Positions 23,934 to 35,900 of a stretch of DNA of 64,000 nucleotides are shown here, piece after piece. Numbering within the stretch: position 1 is the stretch's first letter; each line of letters begins with the position of its first letter. The DNA comes from Mortierella sp. BCC40632 (Eukaryota > Mortierellomycota > Mortierellomycetes > Mortierellales > Mortierellaceae). Location of the stretch: assembly GCA_011634665.1 (NCBI GenBank), contig WAEK01000016.1, forward strand, positions 310,001 to 374,000, read 5' to 3'. The notes under the pieces were generated by a model. That model did not search any database and was not told the origin of the DNA. It saw only the letters and a program-made list of their open reading frames with translations. A program made the position numbers and the translations under genes.

Positions 23934-24723
23934 GGTAATGAGATGCAGCGAACGATGAACGAATGAGTCAGAAATGAAGGAATGAGTAAGTGAGAGAGAG
24001 TGTGTGAGTGAGAGAGAGAGAACGTGAGGAGTGGAGAGTGGAGAGTGGAGAGTAGAGAGTGCGAGTGGAGAGTGTGGGACCAAGATAAACGATATGGGTC
24101 GAGGTAAAGCCAAGGTCTCGCAGAAATACCTGCGCGAGGACTGCGCCCGTGGCGTCGGCTGTTTGGCATTCCGAAGCATGAACGTTCATGCTATCTTTCC
24201 ACCAAGTGTGACGGCTGTCCCGGTATGGCACCACCCTGTGTAGAAGAAAGAGAGAGACCGAACCACTCTCACTCTTGCTCGTCAACACGGTCCTGTTTAC
24301 CCTCGCCAAAGAGTTTAGCCGCACAGATCATGCATCGTGCGGAAAAAAAAAAGAGTCCTGTTTCGAGAGCAATTGGGGGTATGTGGGGAGACAATTGTTG
24401 AGGCTGAACTTTTAAGTCTGACTATTGTGTCATGTCCTCCTACGCTTTCCAATTTGAGCCTTCATCTGAGTGTTACCAACGTTGCAGGAGTTGGCCACCA
24501 CCTGAAAGTCTTTTTTTTTTTTTTTTTTTTTTTTTTTACGAGAACAGGGGTTTTTATTTGAAAGTATACTCGTGTCAATAATAGGAAAAGGAGTCTAGGT
24601 CTTGATCAGAGTTGGAATTTATTTGCGATTAAACACCGGTCTTTTTATTATTTTATTGTTATTATTATTGGAACCAGGTGCAGATTTATGACATGGCAAT
24701 GATTCTCGAAAGAATAGTTTAAC
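23934..24723. other. Spacer with GAGTG-type repeats and poly-T
   Basis: Upstream region of the hydrolase gene. It holds short direct repeats of GAGAGTG (about 24026-24070) and a T run at 24511-24538. No gene was seen. Confidence 0.5.
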
Positions 24724-24726
24724 ATG

Positions 24727-25118
24727 TTAATGACGACCGAGAAAATGTATCATTTTATTCTCTACGAGTTCTGGAAGCCAAGTATGAGCTTTCTCTTTTT
24801 TGCCATCCACCGTTCCCAGATCTCCGTCACTACTTCTATTGTAGTTGTGGGTCAAAAGTAGATGAACGATCATAGTCCAGATATCCTGAGTTTGTGTAAT
24901 TTCTTCAGCGTGGTGCAAACTATGGAAATCGTATGATCCGAGCAATTTCCATGTCCTTTACCGACGTGGTGTCTGCTGAAAAAAAAATGGATGTCCATGG
25001 CTATTGGCCAATGTAGGCTCAAAATTATGGGATGCTGAAGCACAGTTGGTGAAAGATGCTGAAGGTGCTTTTCGCGTCCAAGTCCGATGCTTGCGGAAGA
25101 GAATTCTCCCTGCTCCAA
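24727..25118 (-). pseudogene. Possible uncharacterised or degenerate coding fragments
   Basis: Frame 24945-24727 reads LGSYDFHSLHHAEEITQTQD and ends at TAA. Upstream fragments (about 25118-24980) sit in other frames, with TTTTTTTTTCAG at about 24970 as a possible acceptor. The protein texture is plausible, but no complete phase-consistent model was found and no family is recognised. If real, this gene is divergent from the one at 25901 and shares the repeat-bearing spacer. Confidence 0.25.
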
Positions 25119-25176
25119 GTCCTGTGAGATACACCAAAATGTAAGAACGATAGAATCACAATGAAGAAATGGAGTG

Positions 25177-25184
25177 TATAAATA
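25177..25184 (+). promoter_or_regulatory. TATA box (TATAAATA) 29 bp before the tandem repeats
   Basis: TATAAATA followed by a purine-rich stretch. Its spacing would place a transcription start about at the first base of the 217-bp array, if it serves the plus-strand gene. Confidence 0.35.
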
Positions 25185-25205
25185 AAAGAGAAAAAAAAGA
25201 CAGAG

Positions 25206-25856
25206 ACCACCTTCTGACGCGGAACGACCGTCTATGAAGTGTGGATACTTAGCTTTGGCCTCTGGCCGGAACGACCGGATTCAGATGGCTCCTTGATGTG
25301 CAAAGAACTAATCCAAGGAATTGGCACGATCCAATCCAAGGAGGACACTAGCTCTGCTCATCGATGCAAATGAGGTTGATGGAGAATAGAAAACAAAAGC
25401 TGACAAAATGCAAAAGAATAGGACCACCTTCTGACGCGGAACGACCGTCTATGAAGTGTGGATACTTAGCTTTGGCCTCTGGCCGGAACGACCGGATTCA
25501 GATGGCTCCTTGATGTGCAAAGAACTAATCCAAGGAATTGGCACGATCCAATCCAAGGAGGACACTAGCTCTGCTCATCGATGCAAATGAGGTTGATGGA
25601 GAATAGAAAACAAAAGCTGACAAAATGCAAAAGAATAGGACCACCTTCTGATGCGGAGCGACCGCCTATGAAGTGTGGATACTTAACTTTGGCCACTGGC
25701 CGGAACGACCGGATTCAGATGGCTCCTTGATGTTCAAAGGGCTAATCCAAGGAATTGGCACGATCCAATTCAAGGAGGACGCTGGCTCTGTCCATCGATG
25801 CAAAAAAAGTTTGACGAGGTTGATGAAGAACAAAAGAGAGCTGAACTTCTCTCCGC
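25206..25856 (+). repeat. Three tandem 217-bp units
   Basis: Units start at 25206, 25423 and 25640 with ACCACCTTCTG; the period is exactly 217 bp. Units 1 and 2 look identical by eye. Unit 3 carries scattered substitutions and loses similarity after about 25800, where it merges into the 5' part of the next gene. Each unit has two CGG-N5-CCG elements 47 bp apart (25220-25230 and 25267-25277 in unit 1). Unit 3 is probably the ancestral copy and units 1-2 a recent duplication. Confidence 0.9.
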
Positions 25857-25900
25857 CGCACGCGCCACACACCCCGTCCTTTTGTCCTCCCTTTCGCGAA

Positions 25901-27780
25901 ATGTTTCCAGTTTCGACGGCCTCGGTAGACACCCCGCAACAGCGTCCTCAATTCAAGAATGTCGACCAGTTCTTCAACGATCCCAACATTCATCCCAACG
26001 ACTGGCATCCAGTAAAGTTTGCACAGTATCCTTCCAGCTCATCATGGGACGACTACGAGCGATCGCTTCGACTTGTCAAAAAGTCTGGGAGCTGCCTTAG
26101 TACCTTTGCAAGGGATTGCATCGAATGGCTACGAGGTGAAGAAGGAAAGATGATTAGTCAGATAGCAGCAAAACGACTCGAAGCGAAACTTGCTGGACAG
26201 CTTAATGCTTTAAATCAGTTTACTACCTCGCTTGTGGATGGTCAAAGTGTATTCGCGAACGAAAGCTCGTCAACCAAGGTCAGAGAGGAGGTTTTTTTTT
26301 TTTTTCAGACCAAAAAATAGGAGGAAGAAGGGACCTCAAAAATCTAAAGATTTCCTAGGAACAAATTCCCCTTGGCAATCTGTTCTAGAAGAGAAAGAGA
26401 CAAAGCGCCGTCAAGGTTGAGGTAGAAGCTGTGAACGAGACTGAAGTGATAGAAGAAAGCAACCCAGAGGGACCTTGTACTCCTCCACGATTGGCAATAC
26501 TAGAGGGTGAGATACCACAAACACTTGAGTAGGTGATTTGAACATGTTCCTTGTGATTAGCCGACTATTTCTCAGATTGGATAGGATTAACTGACTTACT
26601 AGATGATCAATATTTGATTCCTTAGTACGGCTCCAACGTTTCACCATGAGGATGCTAGCAGTGACGGAGGCATGGAGTGGTTGAGTGAACACGACCTACA
26701 AACTCTGAAGTCAGCAGCAGCTTGGTTTCTAAGAACCACAGACAATGGAATCGACAAAGCGATCGTTTCAATGCGGAGCGATCGCTTTGAAGAAGCTTGG
26801 GTTCATGATCTATTGTACGATCGGTAAGTCATTCATAACTCTCTATTCGCGTTGAATGAAAGAGACTGAGGGGAGTTCTCAGATCGAGTTTTGCTAATAG
26901 TTTTTTTCAGTCTTAAAATCCTCCGCAAGGGCGTGCAAGCAACTTGGGATGAAAACACGTATACATCGATTTGGGTGAATCTTGATCTCGTTTCCCTCTA
27001 CACTGGTGTGGACAACTTGATGTCCTTAATCTTTGCCAACGAGAATCATTTCACACCCTCAGCTTGGCGAAGGTCGTTGGTTCGAGACCTTACCCATTCG
27101 AAAGGTACCAGTGTCGATGGGTTCTATGCAGGAAAAGATGGGATGGTAGATCTTGTCGTCGAGAACGTTGGTCCGCCATCGTGCACGAATTATGCCAAGA
27201 GGCAGGAAGACGAGCGTAAGTGCTGGAGGAATACTGCTGACGCGTTATTGGAGCGATACTATCTGTCGACAGGATCCTTTGAGGTTGCCAAAGAATACAA
27301 TGTGATTTCAATGGTAGTTCATGGTAAGAAGACATCTTTTAGTCATTGTCTAGGCGACATCAGAAACGAACAAATAAGAAAATGTATTCTGACATGTATT
27401 AGGCCTTGGAGTTTCTCTTTATGTTACTTCAATTCTAGGAGCAAACTCGTACCGAGTGAAAAAGATCTTTCAGGGGCAGTACCATACCAACAAAGACGCT
27501 TATCTTTCAAAGGTTCTCGTTCACCTTAAACTATGCTTGCTTATCAAGGTATTGAATGTGCATTCTATTGGATCCTCTGAATCTCTAAAAAAAAGAGGCT
27601 AGCGGCTAACAGACTAGCGAACGACTCATTTAACTCAACTAATAGAGCGTGATGACAAAGAATCAAGAGGTAGCGAAAAAATATGACAAGACTATTTATT
27701 CATTCTTGCCAAAGCATGAGCAAGCTCACTTCAACCTGAAGCTTCATGTTACGCCGAAAAAGACCAAAGACAGCGCATGA
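25901..27780 (+). CDS. Lineage-specific protein of unknown function, possible degenerate PD-(D/E)XK nuclease fold
   Basis: Exons are 25901-26278, 26416-26528, 26626-26823, 26911-27323, 27439-27548 and 27646-27780, giving 448 residues with all junctions GT-AG and in phase. The start MFPVSTASVD was chosen because it is preceded by CGCGAA. The frame is also open to an ATG at 25730 inside the third 217-bp unit, which would add 57 residues. I recognise no named family. A C-terminal region has the order Asp (VDGF, D299), Glu-x-Val (VVENV, E314), a conserved-looking helix KCWRNTADALLERYY, and basic strands (YRVKKIFQGQY). This resembles PD-(D/E)XK nucleases that are common in repeated gene families of Mucoromycota, but the usual E-x-K is E-N-V, so activity is doubtful. 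No signal peptide or membrane segment is visible. Confidence 0.7.
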
Positions 27781-28008
27781 AGACTCCTCCTCCCCTCCAC
27801 CATAATTGCTGCGATACATTTTAGGTTCTAACTAGATCAACCTGAACTGAAGGAACTCTTGCAAAAAAGAAAAAAAAATCATCTAGTATTTTTTTAGTCG
27901 ACAGTTACTCTTGGCGTATTTTTATATTGGTAGTGTGATGTTGTTTTATGCAGTCGGTCATGGATGCTATGATACAATGAGGATTTTTCTATGATCTACT
28001 CCCCTATT

Positions 28009-28557
28009 CTACGCCGATGTTTCAGAACCCGCCTTGTCCTCCTCTGAGTCCGAGAATTGCAGCCGAGAAAGGAACCCATCCCCTGTTTCGTCCGTGTCCG
28101 AAAGGAAAGAAGAGAGAGAAGATCTCCTGCTCTCGGTCGGGTCCCTGTCTGTTCCTGCCAAAGTCGGATCAATTTCTTCTTCCATGTCTGGGAACCAGAG
28201 GTTGGGTCCATACGAGATACAGAGCTCTTCACCTGGCTGTATATCTCTCATGGTGGTGTAACGAATCATCTTGTTCTCAAAATCACGCTGGAAGCCAACG
28301 TTGGGATACTTGGAATGATTAAACATGGATCCGAGCCCGAGAGCAAGGGCCATGCCTCCCTGCCACCGATAAGTGTAGTGATCCAATTGAGTGAATTGCC
28401 CATGAGTATTGTACTCTTCTGTTGGGAAGAGCAAGATCGGCGAAATATCGACAAGAGTCCTGGAAGGGATAAAGGCCTTTGTGACAACACCTCGACCCTT
28501 GGCTCCACAGTCTTGTATCGAGAGGTTAGTTTGGTCAAAGAGCTGCACTGGATCCAT
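28009..28557 (-). CDS. SET-domain protein
   Basis: Single exon, 182 residues, starting MDPVQLFDQ. The SET core is visible in order: GAKGRGVVTKAFIPSRTLV near the start, the SAM- and substrate-binding SMFNHSKYPNVGF in the middle, and the C-terminal PGEELCISYGP. All three catalytic motifs (GRG, NHS, GEEL..YG) are intact, so lysine methyltransferase activity is plausible. There is no pre-SET or post-SET cysteine cluster and no partner domain. The protein is therefore one of the minimal fungal SET proteins and its substrate cannot be told. The tail is acidic and Ser-rich. It is divergent from the TCF25 gene, with 436 bp between start codons. Confidence 0.88.
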   Translation of the reverse strand: MDPVQLFDQTNLSIQDCGAKGRGVVTKAFIPSRTLVDISPILLFPTEEYNTHGQFTQLDHYTYRWQGGMALALGLGSMFNHSKYPNVGFQRDFENKMIRYTTMRDIQPGEELCISYGPNLWFPDMEEEIDPTLAGTDRDPTESRRSSLSSFLSDTDETGDGFLSRLQFSDSEEDKAGSETSA

Positions 28558-28993
28558 GGTCAAATACAGGTATTTTATCTCTTTCTTGAAAAAAGAGAAG
28601 GCAGGTTGAGTGGCCGTTCCAAGAATGAATCAAACCAAAGAGAAATGTCGTCGAGTCCTTGACAAGTTGGGCAGCACAAGAATGTAGATGTTGTCGAGTT
28701 ATAGGACTAGATTCAGTGGCAGGACAGAATGTCGGATCAGTAGAGTACGATTCAAATTGGCCGCAGCGTTCCCTCTCCTCTCCTTCCCAGAGAAAAGATG
28801 AGCGAGGGGAGAGGAAGAACTCAGCCTCATTTTTGGCGGTTGGCTAGTCAGAGACGCTCCATTGCTGCTCCATCCACACCAACGCCTCCAACTCCATCAC
28901 GCTCTGCTCGCGGCGATCCATTCATCCCGGGTGATACACACAGGACAGCAAATACATAAAACCCCTGGTCACCCCCCGCTATCCTTTTCCACC
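28558..28993. promoter_or_regulatory. Shared divergent promoter of the SET gene and TCF25
   Basis: 436 bp between the two start codons. A CT-rich stretch (CCTCTCCTCTCCTTCCC near 28772-28790) precedes the TCF25 start. No TATA box was seen. Confidence 0.45.
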
Positions 28994-29844
28994 ATGTCAA
29001 GCCGCGCCATGAAGAAGCTCCGTCAGGATTCCAATGGCCCTTCGCCACTGAAGGATCTCGATCGTGATTCCAACTCCCGCAGTAAACACAACGACCGCCG
29101 CATCGCAGATTCACCCAACCAAGATCTCGACCACGACCAAGAAGCTGACAGTGAGAGCGAGGAAGAAGACTTTACTCCCAAAAGACCACCTGCTCGTAAC
29201 TTGTTTGCCTTGGTAAGTAAGAAGCCCAATAGCTTGACGTCGCGATACCGATACTTGGAGCAGTCCGCCTGACTTTCTTTTTCGTCCCTCCTTCACCTGG
29301 GTTCCTTAGCTTGACGGCGACGACAACGATGAGGACTCGGAAAAAGATCAGGAGCCTGAGGCAGTGAGTGAGAATCAAACTTGCCTGCACTACGACTACT
29401 ACTCTTTGTTCATTTCCATGATCGCGCTTCTCAACTATCAGCAAATCTTATTATCTGGGAGGTACTAGGTAGCATCTCCAGTTCAGGCATCAACATCCCC
29501 AGCCAAGAAAAAGTCAAAAAAGAAGAAAAAGAAAAACACTTCGACCAACGCCAATCCATTCGATGCGCTCAAGGACGCTGATGAAACTAGCGTACATTCA
29601 GAAGAGCCAGCAGTGTCCGCGGTAGCGCAGGGAGCCACCGCCTCTGTTTCCTCAAAGAACAAGAACAAAAAGAAGAAGAAGGGCAAGGCTGTAGAAAAGT
29701 CGATGGAAGATATGACTGTCGAGGAGTTTGAGAAGAGTCTCCAACAAATGAACGCACAGTAAGTTTCACCTGATCCTTCTCTCTTGCTCGAATACATGCC
29801 AATGGGACTACAATCTATAGAAGAAGCCCTAATAGTCTTGACGC

Positions 29845-29887
<43 letters not shown>

Positions 29888-32721
29888 GACTGGGTTCACT
29901 CCAGACTGGCGATGGAGCTCATCAGAGGCTAGCACAGAGGATACCTACCAAGCAACTTCTCGCCATCGACTCCCGGTACTTGGATGCAGATGCAGAAATG
30001 AAGAGAATGTTTGGAGCTCGTGTTGTCAATTCCGAGATCAGGGACCGACGATACGCCAAAGTGACCAAGAAGGCCCTGCTTGCTCAACCACGCAATACTT
30101 GGCCTGTCAGAAAGGCCTCGGGTCTAAGCATGGAGCTCGTGGATTCTTCTATCAAGGACGAAGTGGACGTTAACGAGTCGATTTCCTTGTTCAACATTGT
30201 ACACTCGGACGCATATCAACGGACTCAGCTCAAGTTCTTGGCAGCCGTTGCATCATATGGTAAATCATATTTTGGTTCATTCAAGGTCAATTCAAACTCT
30301 TTTTTTAGATAGTATTACTAATTGCTATCGTGATCTGTCTGTATTTGTTGTGATAGACCCTAATAACTTGGTAATGTTGTTGAGAGAGAGTCCATTCCAC
30401 ATCGACAGCTTGTTGCAGTTGTCCGAAGTAAGCAAGCACAATGGCGACCATGCACTTGCAGGAGAATTCATTGGTATGTTTGACCTTTTGAGATGTTGGA
30501 GAATGAAGAATGAGACTTAGGCATGACGAGCATCTGATCTATTTCTAACATTGGCGTCGAATCCATCTTGCACTTTGAAAACCTTATAACTTGATAGAGC
30601 AAGCACTTTATGCATTTGAGAAAAGTTTCCACAGTCTCTTCAACATTGCTTCTGGAGCAGTTCGACTAGATTACAACAAGATCACCAACCGGTCCTTTTT
30701 CTTGGCCCTTCACCGCCACATTCAGTTCCTGGGTCGACGCGGATGCTGGAGGACGGCCCTTGAGTGTAATAAGCTGCTTTTGAGTCTGGACCCATGGAAA
30801 GATGAGCTGGGAGCTCTCCTTTCCATCGATTTTTACGCGCTAAAGGCCCAGGAGTACGAGTATCTGCAAAAGTTGTACGAATCATTCAAAGACGTCTATG
30901 GATTGAATATGTTACCAAACTTTGCCTACTCAACCGCCTTGGCGCAGTTCCATATCGAGAGCCAGCTGCAAGGAAAGAATTCGAGTCATGGAAGTGATGA
31001 CAAGAAATATGAAAAGAGCTCCCAGCTGTTGCAGAGAGCCATTATCATGTTCCCGACTGCTGTTCCGATGTTGGCAGATCAGGGATCATTCAGTGTCGAT
31101 ACCGAGATGTCGGGTGGTGCTGCATTCTACCCTACCCAAGAGTAAGTGATAATCTGAATTTTGGATAGCAATCCATACACACCTGTGTTGAATAGCTCTC
31201 TGACAACATGGCGGATCAAATTTTATGGCATTACCTCTTTACTTGAAATGATAGTCTTCCCAAGTCACTCGACCTTTATATCCACCTCTTTGTATCAAGG
31301 AACTTTGCGCTGTGGAAGGAACCCGAGGTGAGTCAAAATGATATTTTTCATTACCAGAGTCATATACCCCCTTCATTCTATTATTCGTACCTACTGCTAA
31401 CACTGGGAACTCGATTCCATAGGTGATTGAATGGCTTAAGACCAATGTTCGGCAATGTGTACAACGATTCCAGAACGCCAACGACCCTGACGTTCAGGAG
31501 GCGAAGACTCTTTTCACAACGGCTACTTCGAGCTCACATACGGGATCCTGGTCCACACCTGGATCGTCCGAGACCTTCTTGAGCTACACTCCTGACGGTA
31601 TGCTTGACACCTCAAATGAAGAAATTGCAGAACTCTTGGCTCCCAAGGAATCCAAGAAATTGAGTCAGGAATCACCCGCCTCTACTCTCTTTAACCTTCG
31701 GTCAAGGACTTCGTTGCGTATCTGTCGTCATGTACTCGTGTCCGAGTTTACGACCTTGGCTCGGTTCTTGCCTACTGAGATTGTCAAGGCCACAACACAT
31801 ATGCATGACCCTTTGCCTCCACCTGAAATCGAAAATGAGTACGAAGCTCGGTTTGCAGAGGAACAAAGACAACGTCGAGGCATGTTTATGGGTCCGGGAG
31901 GATTTGGCGTCGGTGGCACTCGAGAGGCTGCGCAAGGTGTACTTGAGGAGGTCGTTCGACGATTGAGAGCCGCTGGACTCCCTCGATTCTTTGCAGGCAC
32001 TGGCGGTGCCGCGGCAGCAGGTACAGAGGTCGCAGGTACACGCGGAGCAACAGATGGAGGCGATGCCGCCACGGCAGCTGCTGCAGCGACTGCAGCGGCA
32101 GCAGCCGGTGGTCTGAATGGAGTCAATGCTGATGGCCTAGCAGAGGCACAGCTGAGACAAATTCGAGAGGCTGTTCAGCAATTGAGAGGACAAGGTGGTC
32201 AGGCAGGTGGAGCCGAGTTGCCAGGCGCATTCCCAACTCAAACACTTCCACAGGAGCAAACAGCTTTACTTCAACCACAAGGACAGAGTACGGAGGCGAC
32301 AGCAGCAAGTACCGATTCTCAAAGTGGTAATGAGGCTGTCCCTGAACTAGAGGCGATAACCCCAACCAATGGTGAAGTTAATGCGACGCTCACTCCAGAT
32401 CTACTTCAAATACTTGAAGGGGCCAGACTAGGCGATCAAGACGAAGATGCTACTGCCCTGAGGGCAGCAGTCAACTCTGCTATCGTACGGTCTTCATTGT
32501 CGGATCTACTACCAACGGAAGAGGATCAGCTTCAGTTCTTGAGTTTATTGCTCCAAAACGAAGGAGGATTGGATGCGCTGTTGGCTGCAGCTGGTAACCC
32601 TGAAGATGAAGAGGATGTGGATGAGGACGAGGAAGAGTATGACTATGATGGACAGGATTACGATTACGAAGATGAGGAAGAGGAGGAATGGGAGCCTTAT
32701 GATCCTGCTGCTTACCAATAG
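28994..32721 (+). CDS. RQC1: TCF25 / Rqc1 homologue, ribosome quality-control factor
   Basis: Exons are 28994-29212, 29310-29363, 29469-29758, 29889-30259, 30357-30473, 30598-31141, 31255-31327 and 31423-32721, giving 988 residues with all phases consistent. Rqc1/TCF25 works with the E3 ligase Ltn1 and Rqc2 on stalled 60S subunits, where it helps ubiquitin-chain formation and recruitment of Cdc48. The N-terminus is acidic then Lys-rich (KKKSKKKKKK), as in the family. The TCF25 core follows, including RYLDADAEMKRMFGARVV, FDPNNLV-like DPNNLVMLLRESPFHIDSLL, and the helical-repeat part with NRSFFLALHRHIQFLGRRGC and LLLSLDPWKDELG. The C-terminus has an Ala-rich insertion (about 32060-32115) and a very acidic tail. 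Intron 29759-29888 holds a poly-A run of about 39. Confidence 0.93.
29847..29885 (+). repeat. Poly-A run of about 39 in TCF25 intron 3
   Basis: Uninterrupted sense-strand A run ending 3 bases before the acceptor TAG at 29886-29888. The intron therefore has no polypyrimidine tract next to its 3' splice site. Confidence 0.9.
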
Positions 32722-32982
32722 AGGGGGATTGTTTGATTATTTTTTTTTTTACCTATAAAGAACTCTTTGGAGACCTGTCAATCCATCATTTGTTTTGTTT
32801 ACTCCACATTTAACAGAATCTGTCGCGAGACCTTTTTGATCAGAATTAGCAAAGAACCAACAGCAGCGATTACTATTAAAAAAAAAAAAAAAAAAAAAAA
32901 AAACCAAGATCACAAAGGAGCAAGAGATGGTATCTTTATCGATGATCTACTTTTTGAGATACACTTTCCTCCTTCCTCACTT

Positions 32983-35900
32983 CTATTCAAGAGCTTTAGC
33001 AGAAGGCAGTGGTAGTGGAGGTGCGAACGAGGAATGATGAGAAAAGGACATGGCCGAAGAAGGAGAAGCAGTGGCATGAGATCTTGGCTCGGATTCATCA
33101 TTCATCCTTTCACTAGAAGACGTTGGTAGGGTAGAGACCAAACTTGTTGTGGACAAAGGTTGGTTCGGTCGAGAATGCAACAAATCTCGATCTATTTCCT
33201 TGAGAGAACGATTCGCTGCTGCAATGGTTGCATTCACATTCGCAATCGCACTGGCACTCAGAGGTTCACTCCCAAGTCCCTCTACTTGCATCCTCGATCC
33301 CTTTCCCTTCCTCACAATCATGACATTCTCGGGCGAAATCATATTCGCCCCATCCGAGGTAGAGGTACTCTTCTTTTCTGTGACAAGTCCTTCGCCTCCT
33401 GCACCACTGACTCCTCCACCGCCTCCTCCACCGCCTCCTCCACTGACTCCATGTCCTTTCCCTCCACCCCCTGCTTCCGTGGATGCAGCGGCGGCGGCAA
33501 TCTTGGCGGCGGCGACCTCGACCAAGATGGGTTGTAAAATACGTCTCCGAGCATTAATAAACCAATTACTGATCTGATTCATCGACAACTGTGTCGCTGC
33601 TGAAAGTTGCATCTTTTCTTCTTCTGTCGGATAAGGATGGGTTGCATTCTGGACCAGCCAGTTTTTAAGGACCGAGGTCACCGATTTGGGCAGGTTGCCT
33701 CGTCGTTTCCGGTTCGGATCCATAGTCGACCCATTGTTGTTGCCATTGTTGTTATTGTTGTTGTTGCTGCTGTTGTTGTTGTTATTTGAGCTGCCATTGT
33801 TGCTTGGGTTGTGATTAAGAGTAGCTGTGGTCGAGGTGGACATACTGCCATGGTTGTTATTGTTGCCGTTATTGGTTGCATTAGCCCCATTGCTTCCGAT
33901 ACTTGCGTTGCCATGAGAATTACTAGAATGGATGTGCTCCGGAATTCCAGAGTCCATGGGTGGGCCTCCTCGTCCACCGACAGAAGCCGACAAAGAATGA
34001 GGTCCAGCTGTCGAAGAAGGTTTGACAGGGATGGGACGTTGGATCACGGGTGCTGCGGTTCCGTTCAGTGGTGGCACTGAATAAGAATGTTCGATATGGC
34101 TGCGCCCACTCAACCCCTTTGATGGCGCATTGGGATGTAAATAATGGATATGCGGGTGTGGGTGGTGGTGATGATGATGGTGATGATGAGGGTGCTGATG
34201 TGCGTGCGAGTACTCCGGATAGTGTGGTTTAGATGCTGATGGTGGGGACGATGGTCGCGGTGGCAGGGCCGATCCCGGCCCTGATCCGCTCCACTGATGA
34301 TGGATAGGTTCATTGGAGGATGTTCGTACCGAATGGTATTGAGAATGCGGATGGTAATGGTGAGAATGGGAGGAGGGCTGCATCATAGAAACTGGTCGCT
34401 CCCGAGACTGTGGAGAAGAAGCCACGGAGGAAGGACCGGAGGACTGGATTCCTGCAGAAGTCCTTGGTGATGGCAAGGGTTGTTCGTAGGCTGAGGATTT
34501 ATGGTCGACTGCACTTGGTATTAATGCTGGTGGGGATGAGGAGGAAGGCGAGGATCTGGACTGCATTGGTCTAGGCTGGACTCCACGGCGCTTCGCGTTC
34601 AGTGTGTTCATCGACGTAGCGTCTCTGGTCCTGTAAGTGTCATAAGTCGCAATCTTGCTCATACTTGAATGAGTACCTATACTGCCACCTGCTCCAGCTC
34701 TTGGAGTATCCGATCGATGTGGCAGCGGCAATGCATGCTCTTCCGCAAATTCGTGACGTGAAGTGTACTCGTTATAGGTACGGGAGTGATCCCGATTAGA
34801 GTACTGGGGTGGGTACTGGTCAGAGAAGTGACCCTCATCCTCAGCTTCATTCATCGAAGAGATAGAAGCTCGGCGTAGAGGCTGAGGTGAGGTCGACCGT
34901 GGTGAAGACGATGGAGTCACTGATCCAGGCACTACGGCTCGCATATCCATGTCCATTGTCATCGGCCCTCTCGAGCCTGCAATTGCTGTCAGCGTCGACG
35001 GCATATTCTCTCCTGAATTCCGATAGTCAGTCCTGTCGTACACACTGCTTGTCCGAGAGGACCGATGATGCAGGGGATCTGAGCGCTCCTGATCCCTCTC
35101 CTCTCTGCCCATTACACCATCAGCGCTTGTTCCTCCACCGGTACTACCACTGCCGCTGCCGCTGCCACTCCTTTCGCCATCTCTCAAAGAATGGTACTCG
35201 TAGGGATGCGACCGATTCTGCATAATCTTTGTTCTTATCGATGGCACACTCCTACGTGTCGAGAGCGATCCTAGTGGCGACGGTTGTAGTTGTTGGGTCT
35301 GACTCGACGACGTAGACGACAATAGCTGGTCCGACCGTCGGTACTGTTGCTGTGGATGCAGGGGCGGTAGCATTGGATGGTGGTAATGATGGTGGTGGTG
35401 GTGTTGATGGTAGAGCGTCTGTGGACCACTTTTTGTGGATGAACTTGAAAGTAACGTGTTCTCCTTTTCGACCTCTTGCTCGCGTTCCTTCCTCTCAAGA
35501 TCTCGAGTATACCGAACAAGCTCCCACCAGAGCAGACTATTTTGTTGCAGCATGCGCTGAACTCGCTTCCAATGCATGTCGACGACGACCTTGCCGGTCA
35601 TGCTCGGGCTTGTGTTCGTGTTTGAATTTATGTGTGTGTTTGGGCCTTGAGTACGTACAGAGACCGAGGTTGAGGCTGTCGGGGAGGATGTTTTTGGAAA
35701 GATAATCGTAGATGACGACGTTGCCGAGGAGTACGACGATGGAATTGATACCAGCGCAGACGAGGACAAATCACTATTGCTAGAGCTAACTTGAGTGGCG
35801 GCAGTGCTGCTACTGCTGATACTTGTCTTTCGGGAGGCGTTCTTGGCAACTGTTGGACTGGTCGATCCTAGATCAGCCTTGCTGTCTTCTTCTACTCCTT

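Noticed and set aside
25206..25856. Repeat array considered as CRISPR or satellite
   Set aside because: Units are contiguous 217-bp copies without spacers and only three exist; a local tandem duplication explains it.
33149..33577. Plus-strand open frames opposite the TALE gene
   Set aside because: Antisense shadows of Gly/Asn/His-repeat codons in the homeodomain gene.
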